Shown: positions 36,512 through 47,905, counted from the first letter of the stretch. The stretch is DNA of 64,000 bases from Rattus norvegicus (GCF_036323735.1 NC_086034.1:13904001-13968000); one strand, 5' to 3'. Numbers and translations are program-made. The notes: a model not told the origin generated them from the letters alone.

Positions 36512-37210
36512 ACTGGTTCTCAACCTTCCTAATGCTCTTTTAATATAGCTCCTCATGCTGTGGTAAACCCCAATTACACAACTTCATTACTGTAATTTTG
36601 CTGCCATTGTTAGCAGTTAAGTATCTCTACTGGCTGGTCTGCCCTCAGAGACCTAGTGGCAGCATCTTAAGACACCTGCTGCTACTTAATCAGCAGCCTC
36701 TTAAGTACCTGCTGCTGACAGGTACACCAGGTATGGCCCATAATAGACCCAACATCTTTCTCTTCCCTATTCATTCTCATTCTCTCTTCTCTTCTCTTTT
36801 CTTCTCTTCTCTTCTCTTCTCTTCTCTTCTTTGCTCTTCTTCTCTTCCTCTCCTCTCCTCTCCTTTCCCTGCCCCCCTCTCTTTCTCATTCTCTGTCTCA
36901 TCTGTTCTCTCTGTCTCCTGGCCTCTCTTTCTCTATCTCTTTTTCATTACTCACTTCAAACCCAATTCAAGGTGGCTTTTTGCTTTCCCTCCCTACCCCA
37001 ATAAACTTCCCACCCTAGATCTGTTGAGTGATTTAATTTCTTAGTGGTTTAGCAAGGTCCCACCAAAGATATTCCAACCTCAAACCCTTATCCTAACAAC
37101 TTAATGAAGTCTAACATAAATATCTGTGTTTTCTAATGGTCTTAGGTAAACCCTATGAAAGGATCATTTTACTCCCAAAAAGAGTTGCAATCCAGAGGTT
37201 GAGAATCACT
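36512..37210 (+). mobile_element. URR1-like hAT transposon split by an LTR
   Basis: The left end 'actggttctcaacctt' and right end 'aggttgagaatcact' are inverted repeats. They are flanked by an 8 bp near-duplication: 'aatctaaa' at 36504-36511 and 'aatctata' at 37211-37218, the size expected for hAT elements. The interior follows URR1 ('cattactgtaattttgctgcc', then after the insertion 'aaatatctgtgttttctaatggtcttagg'). About 210 bp belongs to the transposon. Positions 36608-37098 are a later LTR insertion. No transposase. Confidence 0.8.
36608..37098 (+). mobile_element. solo LTR inserted in the URR1 element
   Basis: It begins TGTTAG and ends CTAACA, a 6 bp inverted terminal repeat typical of LTRs, and is 491 bp long. 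An AATAAA signal lies at 37000-37005, about 95 bp from the right end. The middle is a TCTCT-rich pyrimidine tract (36780-36950). The flanking 5 bp do not match, so the target duplication is lost or mutated. MaLR or ERVL origin seems likely but was not confirmed. Confidence 0.6.
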
Positions 37211-37218
37211 AATCTATA

Positions 37219-37805
37219 ATGATGTCCTTCTTGAAAAATATCTGATAGTACAATGGTAGCACAAAGCTTGTGGTAGTCCTCAAGCAATATCTAATTTAAC
37301 TTAAGGTCTAGTCTATGAGATGGCACTCACAAATAACACGGTTTGAGTGACCAAGAACCTGAGATTAGAGAACACCAAGACCCAGGTAAACCCAGATACT
37401 GCTCTTCTTTTTAAATTGAAAAGTAGCTGTACAATTATTATTAATGATATTTGTCTATGTTCTTAGATCAGTGCTTTGTTCAGGCATCCTCACAAAAGCT
37501 TCCTCCTCAAGGAGAATGGGAATAAGTACAGGGATCTATAGCTACACACAATATATGGAGAATGAGAGACATTTTAACACAGGTCTAAATTGGATGGTGA
37601 TCTCCAACAAGTCTCTCCTTTGGTGCTCAGGGAACCCATTGGAAGAGGAGGCAGAAAGAAGCTCAGAACTAGATAGAGGGCATCAAGACAAGTCCTTCTA
37701 AATCAACAATATTGAGGTGCATATGAACTGAGAGACTAAGGCCACATTCATAAATCCTGCATGGGTTTGTACTAGATAGAATCCCAGAGCTGAAAAGAGA
37801 AAGTG
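37219..37805. other. single-copy DNA
   Basis: Nothing recognised. Confidence 0.4.
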
Positions 37806-37823
37806 ACAAACAGGATCCCTGTT

Positions 37824-37931
37824 GGGGTTGGGGATTTAGCTCAGTTGTAGAGCACTTGTTTAGCAACTGCAAGGCCCTGGGTTCGGTCCCCAGCTCTGAA
37901 AAAATGAAGAAAAGAAAAGAAAAAAAAAAAA
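37824..37931 (+). mobile_element. ID SINE with 18 bp target-site duplication
   Basis: An ID core ('ggggttggggatttagctca') with a few substitutions and an A-rich tail. Identical 18 bp flanks ('acaaacaggatccctgtt') lie at 37806-37823 and 37932-37949. Confidence 0.97.
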
Positions 37932-37999
37932 ACAAACAGGATCCCTGTTGAATGAATACCTTCTCATTTGCTCATTCACACACTTAGGAATCCTGTAAA

Positions 38000-38036
38000 C
38001 AACAACAACAACAAACAAACAAACAAACAAACAAAC
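38000..38036 (+). repeat. (CAA)n/(CAAA)n microsatellite
   Basis: CAA units, then CAAA units. Confidence 0.93.
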
Positions 38037-38755
38037 TGGAAGCCAAAATGAGAAAATGAAATAAAGGGAGGAGGACATGACTACTCCTAAAGTATGGAGA
38101 GGAATTTTAGTGTAGATACAATGAAGAAAGCAAACAGAGCAAAGAGTCCAGGTTGAACATGGCTGACAGGGTAAACTGGACCATGAGAGGAGAGAAGGCA
38201 AGGGAGAGCAAAAGGGCAACAACAAAGAGGTGGCCTTGGTCAAGAGGACAAAAGACTGGCATGGCATGGCTAAGTTATATAGAGATCAGGTTCCAGAAAC
38301 CAAAATGGAAGCCCAGGTCCTGGAAAAGAGAGGTTTAGGGTAAGTGGTAGGGTGAGAAGTACTGGGAGGAGTCACAGGGACTGAGTGATGCTGGGAGGAG
38401 CCTCAGGGACTGAGTGATGTTGGTAGAACTGGAAGGAACCACAGGGACTAAGTAAAACTTTTTCTAGTTTTCCGAGACGTAGCATGTATATCTACCTGTA
38501 CCTTGTGCCTTTTCTTGGGCTCTTTTTCTTCTTGTTGTGTGTGTTGTCCTATTCTGATATTAGATTTTGTTTTTTCTTATTGTATTAAATTGTATCATAT
38601 GTGTTTAACATTGTCCTTTAAAAGCCTGTTTATTTTGTATTGAGAGACAGAAACAGGGTGGATCCAGATGGGACTGTAGGTGGAGAGGAACTGATAAGAG
38701 TAGAATGGGAAGAAACTCTAATCAGGATATATTATGTGAGAAAAAAGACTTTTGG
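38037..38755. other. single-copy DNA with short direct repeats
   Basis: 'ctgggaggag(t/c)c(a)caggga ctgagtgatg' type units repeat about three times at 38360-38455. No gene recognised. Confidence 0.4.
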
Positions 38756-40482
38756 TTTTTTTTAAATTATTTTATGTATTTATATCCCAAATATTCCCCC
38801 ACTTCCTGGTTCCACCTCCATGAGTTCTTCATCCCAACCTCCTCACTTGCTTCTGATAGGGTGTTCTCCAACCACCCTTTCTCTCCCACCTCATCCTGCT
38901 AACATCCCCATTCCCTGGGACATCAAATTTCTACAGAATTAAGCACATCCTTTTTACTTAGTCCAGACTTATATGTTGGGATGGTCAGGAAAGACAGACC
39001 AGCCCATGTATGCTGTTTGGTTGTTGGCTTAGTTTCTGGAGCTCTGATGGGTCTGTTGTTCTTTCTATGGGGTTGAAATCCCCTTCAACTCCTTCAATCT
39101 TTCCCCTAACTTTTCCATAGGCGTTTCTGATCTCAGTTCAATGGTTGGCTGTAAATATATGTATCTGCCTCAGTCAGCTTCTGGTAGTCTCTCAGAGGAC
39201 AATTATGTTTGGGTCCTGTCTGCAAGCACAACATGACATCAGTAATAGTGTCAGGGGTTGTTTGGTGCCTGTGCATGGAATGGATCCCAAGTTGGACCAA
39301 TCTGGATGACATTTCCTTCAGTCTCTACTCAATTTTTGTCCCTGAATTTCCTTCAGACAGGGAACAATTCTGCATCAACAATTTTGAAGAAGGGCAGGTG
39401 ACCCATACCTCCACTAGGGGTTCTATATATCTACTGGAAGTGGTTTCTTTGGGTTCTACCTCCCCACTCTTGGGCATTTCAGGAGGGAATTTGCATTGGG
39501 TCCTGGTACTGTCTCACATCCCTGGTGTCTGGGACTTTCAAGAGATTCACCTGCCCCCAACCTCCATACTGCTTCACAGTTCTATTCATTCTCCTGTCCT
39601 CTGGGCTTCTCTCCTGTCGACCTCCATATTTGATCCTGCCCTCCTTTTCCCTCCTCATCCCCTCTTTCATCCAAATTTCTACACCCACTATGCCTCCTGT
39701 AATTGTTTTGTTTTCCTTCCTAAGTGAGATTGAAATATACACACTTGGGCCTTCTTTCCTGTTTAGCTTCACATGGTTTGTGAATTGTATCATGTGTATT
39801 TTGAACTGTTTTGGCTAACAACCACTTGTTAGTGAGTATATACCATGTTTGTCCTTTTGGGTCTAGGTTACCTCACTCAGGATGATAGCTTCTATTTCTC
39901 TGCAAGATTCATAGTATCCTTGTTTTTAATAGCTGAATAATATTCTATTGTGTAAATGAATCATATTTTCTGTATCCATTCTTTGGTTGAGGGACATCTG
40001 GGTTGTTTCCAGCTTCTACCTATTACAATGAACTCAAGAAGAAAGACTTTAGTAAACCAAATAACCCAATTAAAAAAAAAATGGTATACAGGGTTAAACA
40101 AAGAATTCTCAACTAAGGAATCTCAACTGGCCGAGAAGCACTTAAAACTTTTTTTTCAATATCCTTTGCCATTTGCGAAATTCAATCAAAACAACCCTAA
40201 ATTCCCACTTTATACAAATCAGAATGTCTAAAATCAAACATTCAAGTGACAGCACATGCTTATGAGGTTGTGGAGAAAAGAGAATACTCTTCCATTGCTA
40301 GTAGGATTACAAACTTGTATAACCACTCTGGAAATCAAACTGAGGATTCCTCAGAAAATTGGAAATAGTGCTACCTTAAGACCTGCTATCCCACTCCTAG
40401 GCATATATCCAAAAGATGATCTACCATACCACAAGGACACATGCTCCACTATGTTCATCACAGTCTTCTTTGCAATAGTCAG
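38756..40482 (-). mobile_element. Lx-like L1 with 5' inversion (twin priming)
   Basis: 38756 to about 40022 is minus-strand L1: T-rich tail, 3' UTR, and the complement of the ORF2 C terminus, ending at 'agcttctacctattacaatga'. From about 40023 to 40482 the strand flips: plus-strand ORF2 sequence runs from 'actcaagaagaaagacttt' to 'ttctttgcaatagtcaga'. The outer edge (caatagtcaga) and the inner start of the minus segment (ttgtaataggtag when reversed) correspond to the same place in L1, with a ~11 bp overlap. That is the twin-priming signature of one insertion. Coding frames are broken. Confidence 0.88.
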
Positions 40483-40867
40483 ATGATATTAAACTTCTGT
40501 TTCTAATAAAAGAAAAGATAATCCAAAAAATTTAAAAAAGGAGGTGTGCCTTCAAGTAGGTTTTGTTGGCATATCTTTGAAGGGAGCAGTGAGACATCAT
40601 TTCATTCTCTGGCCTGTGCTGACCACTTTTGGTCTATCACATACTTCATGTCCTGAGGGATGTTGTCTCTCTAGATTCATAAAAACCCTTAAGTTCAGTT
40701 GATTCCAAGTCTATATTTCTAAAAGTGAGGTCAGACTGTGATTGCCTCTTTATAAGCTAATTTTCACAAGGACTTTTATTATTATCATGTATACAATTGA
40801 ACTCAGACCATTAGTACTGCATGGCATTTGATTTTACCCCTTCAGTCTTCTCAATTAATCATCTCAA

Positions 40868-41435
40868 TAAGTGAAATAAATACGTTCAAGGAATTTTGTT
40901 GCCTGATTTCAATACTTCCTCAGAACTTATCATAACAAAGACAGAGTTATTTAATAAAAGTATAGACACACATGATAGAAAGAAAGCAGAGAGCTCTGAA
41001 GGATACACAGAAATGCAGACATTAAATCTTCAATGAAAGAACAAGAGTGATTCAGTACAGAAAGGATAGTGTGCTTATCAATTCTTCATAAAGACTTTGA
41101 TATCCCTGGAAGAAATCAACTACAATAAACTTCTAATTTTGACATAATGTCTTATATGAAAATGAACTAAAATATAGTTCGAGATGCAAATCACTGTATA
41201 CAGAAGTTATAGGAGAAATGTGTTCCTTTGGGTTTGAGAATGAGTTTTCAGTTTAAAATCAAATGCATGCTTCATGAAATAAAACATCAATGAATTGGAA
41301 TTTATTAAAATTCAATAGTTCTGTGTGAAGAAAGTCACTCTTAAGAAAATGAAAAGAGACATATACAGACTCACAAAGATATTTCTAGAATATATATCAC
41401 CCTCCTAAAACAGATACATGCCCAAAATATTTAGT
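40868..41435 (+). mobile_element. ancient L1 ORF2-derived sequence
   Basis: Highly diverged. The run of blocks ('ctgatttcaatacttcctcagaac', 'agtatagacacacatgatag', 'caaatgcatgcttcatgaaataaaacatcaatgaattgg') follows the order of mammalian L1 ORF2 in the region before the cysteine motif. It ends where the young L1 3' end begins. Confidence 0.45.
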
Positions 41436-41734
41436 CTATACCTCTCTTGGGCATATACCCAAAAGATGCCCCAACATATAAAAAAGACACGTGCTCCACT
41501 ATGTTCATCGCAGCCTTATTTATAATAGCCAGAAGCTTGAAAGAACCCAGATGCCCTTCAACAGAGGAATGGATACAGAAAATGTGGTGCATCTACACAA
41601 TGGAATATTACTCAGCTATCAAAAACAATGACTTTATGAAATTCATAGGCAAATGGTTGGAACTGGAAAATATCATCCTGAGTGAGGTAACCCAATCACA
41701 GAAAAACACATACTCATTGATAAGTGGCTATTAG
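41435..41734 (+). pseudogene. L1 ORF2 C-terminal fragment
   Basis: The remaining C-terminal part of L1 ORF2 protein, with the family motif series LGIYPKDAPTYKKDTCSTMF, EEWIQKMW and ISGY. The open stretch is about 96-99 codons against a usual ORF2 of about 1,280. The endonuclease, reverse transcriptase and the Cys-rich motif are all absent because of 5' truncation, so it has no activity. The ancient L1 on its left is out of context and does not extend the frame. No ATG or promoter serves it. Confidence 0.88.
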
Positions 41735-42461
41735 CCCAAATGCTTGAATTACCCTAGATGCCTAGAACAAATGAAACTCAAGACGGATGATCAAAATGTG
41801 AATGCTTCACTCCTTCTTTAAAAGGGGAACAAGAATACCCTTGGCAGGGAATAGAGAGGCAAAGATTAAAACAGAGACAGAAGGAACACCCATTCAGAGC
41901 CTGCCCCACATGTGGCCCATACATATACAGTCACCCAATTAGACAAGATGGATGAAGCAAAGAAGTGCAGGCCAACAGGAGCCGGATGTAGATCTCTCCT
42001 GAGAGACACAGCCAGAATACAGCAAACACAGAGGCGAATGCCAGCAGCAAACCAGTGAACTGAGAATAGGTCCCCCGTTGAAGGAATTAGAGAAAGAACT
42101 GGAAGAGCTTGAAGGGGCTCGAGACCCCATATGTACAACAATGTCAAGCAACCAGAGCTTCCAGGGACTAAGCCACTACCTAAAGACTATACATGGACTG
42201 ACCCTGGACTCTGACCTCATAGGTAGCAATGAATATCCTAGTAAGAGCACCAGTGGAAGGGGAAGCCCTGGGTCCTGCTAAGACTGAACTAGATTGTTGG
42301 GGGGAGGGCGGCAATGGGGGGAGGGTGGGGAGGGGAACACCCATAAAGGAGGGGAGGGGGAGGGACTAGGGGTATGTTTGCCCGGAAACCGGGAAAGGGA
42401 ATAACACTTGAAATGTATATAAGAATTACTCAAGTTAATTAAAAAAAATTAAAAAAAAAAA
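41436..42461 (+). mobile_element. 5'-truncated young L1 3' end
   Basis: Starts within ORF2 near 'ctatacctctcttgggcatataccc'. The last ~96 ORF2 codons are open to the TAG stop at 41732-41734 (ending SLISGY). The 3' UTR (41735 to about 42440) is closely related to that of the full-length L1 at 54-55 kb and includes the G-rich tract at 42297-42371. The end is an A-rich tail (42440-42461). No clean target duplication was found. Confidence 0.92.
42297..42371 (+). repeat. G-rich tract in L1 3' UTR
   Basis: Multiple runs of 3-6 G on the plus strand (such as 'ggggggagggcggcaatgg'). This is the polypurine, quadruplex-prone segment typical of rodent and primate L1 3' UTRs. Confidence 0.9.
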
Positions 42462-42777
42462 CTCAACAAGGAAAAAAGTCGCCTATTTAAAAACTTTATT
42501 TTCTTAACTTTAGGTTATGGTAATGAAGTCCCTAACATGGACCACCTGTCAGAGAAGGAGAAGTTCAGCTACCTCCTGACACTATAGATTTAAGTTAAAG
42601 ACTGGGCAGCTACTGTCTCTGGGGCTCTGCTGAACATGAGCGCTCATGGAAAGAGTGGGTATCAGTTCTCATATATTAAATAACAAGAAGAAGATATAAT
42701 CTATACTCTAATTGATCAAATGACATAAATATATCTCATAATGCCACAAATTAATTCAAAAGTGTAGGATGTCATAC
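42462..42777. other. single-copy DNA
   Basis: Nothing recognised. Confidence 0.4.
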
Positions 42778-43206
42778 AGGTGAAGGCAGGTACAAGATAG
42801 AATGAGACCTGTCATTGGATGAGAAGGAAGGATGGGAGGGAGAAAAGTTTTAGGAAGGGAGGAGACTGGAGTGAGGAGAGGGAAGCAGCAGAGAGAACTT
42901 GGAAGTTGATCTTAAGTTTCCTCTCTGCACCTTTACTAGTTGTTATGAATATATTCTTAAAGGATGGATGTATACAGGGCATTGTATGTCCAGGTGGACA
43001 ATTAGATTTTATCAATTGGATCAGAGGTTATTGTGTTGTGTGTTCTTTCATGTGGCGATTTAAATTTAAGAGAGTATGTGGTGACTGGAGACACTGGGCT
43101 GCCATGGAATTGGGATGTATATTTCTGGCATAGAGGCAACCTGCCTTGGGAACTAGATTGGTAGAAAGATTGTTGCTAGGATCAGTGAGAAGCTGTGGGA
43201 TGATGT
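42778..43206. repeat. ~430 bp repeat unit, copy A
   Basis: Begins 'aggcaggtacaagatagaatgagacctgtcatt' and ends 'gatgtcacag'. Copy B follows directly. Shared landmarks include 'ttattgtgttgtgtgttctttcatgtg' and 'ctgccttgggaactagat'. Of unknown family. Confidence 0.85.
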
Positions 43207-43625
43207 CACAGGTGAGGCAGGTACAAGATAGAAGGAGGCCTGTCATTTGAAGAAAAGGAAGGATGGGTGGGAGAAAAGTTTGAAGGAAGAGGAGGAGACT
43301 GGAACGGAAAGGTAGAAGAGAGAGGAGGGACAGGAAGAGAAGCCATGGCAGTACAATATGGCAGGTGACGTTAAGATTCCACGCTGTACCTTTACAGGTT
43401 GTTACCAATGTTTTTAAGGGTTTAGGTGGGCAAACATATCTTATCAATGGGCCAAAGGTCATTGTGTTGTGTGTTCTTTCATGTGTAGATTTAAGTGTAA
43501 TGGAATGTGGGGCGACTGGTCTGGGCCACCACAGAGTTCGGATGTGTGTTTCTGGCATGGAAAACTGCCTTGGGAACTAGATAGGTAGAGAGATTGCTGC
43601 CAGGCTCAGAGAGAGGACTTCGGCA
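43207..43625. repeat. ~430 bp repeat unit, copy B
   Basis: Head-to-tail partner of copy A with roughly 80 percent visual similarity and small indels. Reading frames on either strand (up to 176 codons at 43028-43558 minus) are not conserved between the copies. Confidence 0.85.
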
Positions 43626-43915
43626 GTATGATATGGGATGGAGTAAAGCGAGTGAGAGGCTTTGCTGACTGAGAATTAAGATATTCAGCAGATATCTTGG
43701 GACACTGTGGTGTAGACCTAGTGGGGATAAAAGACAGCCCTTTTTATTTTTTATATTTTTGCAACAAGAAGAAGCTGACAGCAGTGTACTATGGGATAGA
43801 GCCAAGTGGGTGAGATGCTTTGTTGACTGAGATGAAGATATCCACCAGATATATTGGGGAATTGTAGTGCCAGGTTTAGTGCGGGGGTGGGAGTGGGGGG
43901 ATACAGCATTTTTTT
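43626..43915. repeat. ~155 bp tandem sub-repeat, two copies
   Basis: 'gcagtatgatatgggatggagtaaagcgagtgagaggctttgctgactgag' (from 43624) recurs as 'gcagtgtactatgggatagagccaagtgggtgagatgctttgttgactgag' (from 43782). Each is followed by a related 'gatat(c)' segment. Confidence 0.8.
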
Positions 43916-44213
43916 CAATTGTACAGCAACACAAAAGCCCCAGGACTTTTCAGTAGAACTACCCTGTGAACCAATCCTTTCATGAATTGGCTTCTGGTAT
44001 GCTGATCAAAGTAAATAAATAAAAATCTGAGAAGATTCTATACGTGCTATTAAGAAAATTACAAGTTAAAACAAGGAAGTAATACTACACATCCATCAGA
44101 TTGATTAAAACCCAAATTTCTAGCAGTCCAAACACTCAAGAAAGCCTGAAGGAATGCTTGCTCATTGCTAGTATAAATTCAAATAGTAATCACTGTGAAA
44201 AAGAGTTGATAAC
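43916..44213. other. single-copy DNA
   Basis: Nothing recognised. Confidence 0.4.
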
Positions 44214-44479
44214 TGTCTCTACTCATTTGTGTTGCAATAACAGAATGTCTGACACGGGATAATTTATAAAGAACAGGAATTTATTTCTTAATTCAAGAAA
44301 TTTGGAAGTAAGGCCAAACCGAAAGATTCTTTTTCTATCAGGTAAGAGTGAGAAAGGCTAAACCCTCATTCATGAAGAAAAGCCCTTACAGACTTAATTG
44401 CCTCGGAAAGTCCTCACATCTTAGTGCTTTGGTATTAGAGTAAACTGGATTTTTGAAGAGAATAGTTAAACCCATAGCA
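44214..44479 (-). mobile_element. ancient MaLR LTR (MST/MLT1-like)
   Basis: On the minus strand it begins 'tgctatgggttt', has an AATAAA signal at 44280-44285, then 'ctttataaattatccc...gtcagacattctgttattgcaacac', and ends near 'gagtagagaca'. This is the well-known 3' end of MST/MLT1 LTRs. About 266 bp, so internally deleted. Confidence 0.7.
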
Positions 44480-45720
44480 TTGCTGACCTGTGACCTATGA
44501 CCTATGACCATGACCTATGCACTCCTAGAGCATCCTTCCAAAAAGGAGGAACATGCACAAGATTGTAGACAAGAACTTCTATCTGCTGTATTTATAATTG
44601 TGCAATACTCCCAAACAACCACAACACCCCTTAACTGGAAAAAAAGACTTTTGTACATTCAATTAATGGAATATTTTCAACAGTAAAGGGAAATGAGCTA
44701 TGAAGCCCTAAGAAAGATCTGTAATTAAACTTTGGCATGAATTTTCAAGTGGAGGAAGTAACCTAATCTGCCACAGATTACATCTGATTCAGAGACCCTC
44801 AGGCTAGTAAGAAACAGAGTTTGTTCTTGCTGTGTGATGCCAGGAAATAAATATCCCAAAATTTCCTCTGTATGAAACATGGAATGAAAAACACGTTGCC
44901 CATTGTCTATACTATAAGATCTGGTAAGTGGAAAAGAAAGTGGAGTTACAGATTACTGTACCTTAAGATTGTTCTCACCTGAGTTTGTAGAATTTTCTTT
45001 TGTTACCACAGATGTTGGAGAGTCTGGGCAGAGTTGGTACAAGCGACAGAGAAAAGTGGAGTCCCCATCAGTTTCTCAGTCTCATTAATAAAATATTTTC
45101 AGAATGGACTTAAAACAAACTCAAGGGAAATTTTATCCAAATTAAGAAAAAAGATATAAAGAAAAGAAAATCTCATTGTGGCATGTAAATCTGGACAGCT
45201 GCCTTGAGGAGGGAGATGCAAAATAGAAAAGATTTTGCCATATTAGTTAAGCAGCCATAGATGTAGGCCAAATAGTGGACAAACAGCCACATGGTTGAGA
45301 AGGAACCTTTACAAAAAGAGAGAAACTCAGTGTTGGGGAGGTGGGGGGCATTGCTGAGAACATAAATAGAAAGAACAGGAAAAATTACTTTTTTTTTCTT
45401 TTTGAATAATTCGGAAAAACTGACAAACTTAAGAAACAGACTGTGGGCAGAAACTATGGGAAGGAAAACTATATTATCTCAATTAAAGGATAATTATTCT
45501 TCCTAGCTCTTCAACAGGGTTTTAAGTATCAACCATCCTGAGTGTTGAATGTGGTCCCTCAGAGAGGTAATTGATTTGCCCAATGTAGGTATCCACGTTG
45601 GACCCTTAATGAGCCTTCAATGTTACTGTAATAAACTCTCTCTCTCCTCTCCTTTCCTCCCTCCATCCCTTTCTCTCTCTGTCTCTCTTTCTCTCTTATC
45701 TCCCTCTTCATTTCTCTAGC
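44480..45720. other. single-copy DNA
   Basis: A triplicated 'ctatgac/tgtgac' run lies at 44486-44518 and a CT-rich stretch at 45635-45722. No gene. Confidence 0.4.
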
Positions 45721-45724
45721 TCTC

Positions 45725-45850
45725 TGTCTTTCAAACAGGGTATTAGGTAGTCCAGGCTGCATTTGACTCATTATGTAACTGAAGCTGGAGTTAATTCCTG
45801 CATATTCTCATATTCTGCCTACACATTCCACGCCATCATATCTAGCTTCT
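45725..45850 (-). mobile_element. old B1-like SINE
   Basis: 'aaacagggtattaggtagtccaggctgcatttgactc' then 'catatctagctt' is the reverse complement of a decayed B1. Confidence 0.5.
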
Positions 45851-47479
45851 TTCTAAGATAAATAATGACAATGATGACAATGATGACGACCACGACAACT
45901 CAGCAAAATGATGATCATTCAACAATTGGAACATGGAAGTCATCCTTTATTACAACACAATCTGAGACTTTTGGTTGAGGTACAAAAGAATTGTTTGCAT
46001 TTGTAGCCTGAAATGGTATTGAAAGGAAACCAGATGTTACATTCATATTCAAAGCTGTGAAGTCTTCCTACAGTGACATTGCATTAGCAAACAAAGTCAA
46101 ATAAACAGTATAATAAAGTTGGGTTTTCTGCAGAGGAGGTGAAATTAACTCTAACCCCCCCCCCCTGCCCTACCCATGAGATCTCAAGAATATCCTTATA
46201 TAAATAAGACCTAAATAATGACCTCATCTGTTGACATGTCAACCTGGATAGGGGAACATTTGTAAGCTTCCACTTCAGATGAAAAGTCAATGGCTGTTGA
46301 GAAAGGGGAAGTCAGTTTTCTCCAGGAATGAACTCATTGATAGATTGTTAATCTCAAGTGGTCAGTTCTAAACTCTTGTTCATATGAGCAAGGTTAGAAG
46401 GACTCAGTGAGTATATGTGTAGGTATGTATGTATGTGTATATGTAGGATGTAGACAGAATGTGCTCTGTGTCTCTTCCAAGTCTCTATTTTTTTTCTCAT
46501 TACTTAACTGCATCACGAAAATGTCTTCCAGTTTGTAGATTCAATTACTAATTCTATCTAATATCCCCTTCAGGTTATCTTATATCCTTTTACTGGTTCA
46601 AATATTTTAAAGTTGGAATCATTTTGTAAATTTCCAGAGCTTGAATTTTATCCTTTTAAGTAATTGCTTTAAAACAGAATTTACTAAATTTCTCAAGTGT
46701 AATTTCTTCCACTTTTTCTCTGAGAGTGTTAAGCAGACCCTCCATAATATTGTATCTTGTCCCAGGAGAATCTTTGCTGTACTCCGACATCAGATGTCTC
46801 TGTGCTCATATTTATTCTTGGCTTTCATTTGTGTTTTTTAAATGTCCATAAACCTTTTATTAATTTTTTAGTAGTTAGATATTTTCAGATTATATCATCT
46901 AAAATTTCTTCAGTATTTTCATTTTTCTTTTCTAATTATATTCTAATTTGATTTGGACAAACTTGCAAATTTATTTTCACTCTGATACATTTAATGATCC
47001 ATTGTTATTGTAGAAAGAAAACAAAGGTACATATCTCCTCTCCCTTCACTGTCTTGATTCATAATTGTGTTTCCAAATCCTTTAGGGTAACATCGATCCC
47101 ATTCTATGGGCCAAGGTTATGTCCAATTGATCGACAACTTGAAGCCATTAATCCAGACCTCAGGCTGGATCAGAAAGTCATCATCACCTCCCATCCCAGT
47201 AGCTTCAGGGCTCTAATGTAATAGAGCACATGTCTGTGCAGTGTAATGCTATGTACACGAGCATACATTTCTCTCTGACATCCTTGTAGCCCATTTGTTT
47301 TAGAGCTGACAAAATGCCTGTTCAACCATGCTCCTGCAGCAACTGGGGTTTATACTTGATTTGTTGTTTTACTATTCTTCTTCATTATATATAGTTCTCT
47401 CAGAATAATAACACCAAGGCTGTGCCCTGCTTCTTTGTTTTATAAATATTCATTTCTTTCTGGTGATATAAAAAAAAAG
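45851..47479. other. single-copy AT-rich DNA
   Basis: A (C)10 run lies at 46156-46165. No gene or repeat recognised. Confidence 0.4.
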
Positions 47480-47905
47480 ATTGAAATGAAAGATTCAGGT
47501 TTTCCTGAGGGAGAAAAAAAAAGAATGAGAATTTTCAATTACTGGGCTGCTTTATCACAAAAGCTGTTTCATTTGCCTGATGACTTCATTGACTGGTGTC
47601 AGGATAATGCCAAGCAAGTAGTGTTTTTGTAGTTTAATGCCACCCACCGAGCTAGACAAAATATTGCTTTTCACATGCATCACAAAAATAGTAGCTATTA
47701 ATTGTGCTGCTCAACCATCAGTTGATCAAGCTGGATAAAACAGACATGTAGCATTTGCCATTTAGGAAGCCACTTCTCTCAGATTTCGAGCCATTAATTC
47801 ACAGCTTTAAACTCAGACTGGGAAATATTTGCCGTATGCTTAGTGGATATTTACATATTGTCTATCAATGAAATAAAATTCTAAAGCAGTTTGAGGCCAC
47901 TGGGT
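47480..47905. promoter_or_regulatory. possible conserved non-coding element
   Basis: Repeat-free, balanced-composition sequence dense in TAAT/ATTA cores: 'caattactg' (47537), 'ctattaattgtgctgc' (near 47694) and 'ccattaattcac' (near 47791). There is no open frame. It has the look of deeply conserved non-coding DNA, but conservation cannot be judged from one sequence. Confidence 0.2.

Noticed and set aside
38360..38455. Short spaced direct repeats that could suggest a CRISPR-like array
   Set aside because: Few, imperfect, G-rich units with no uniform spacers in an animal genome. Ordinary tandem duplication.
43028..43558. 176-codon minus-strand frame
   Set aside because: It lies across the tandem ~430 bp units and is not preserved between copies.
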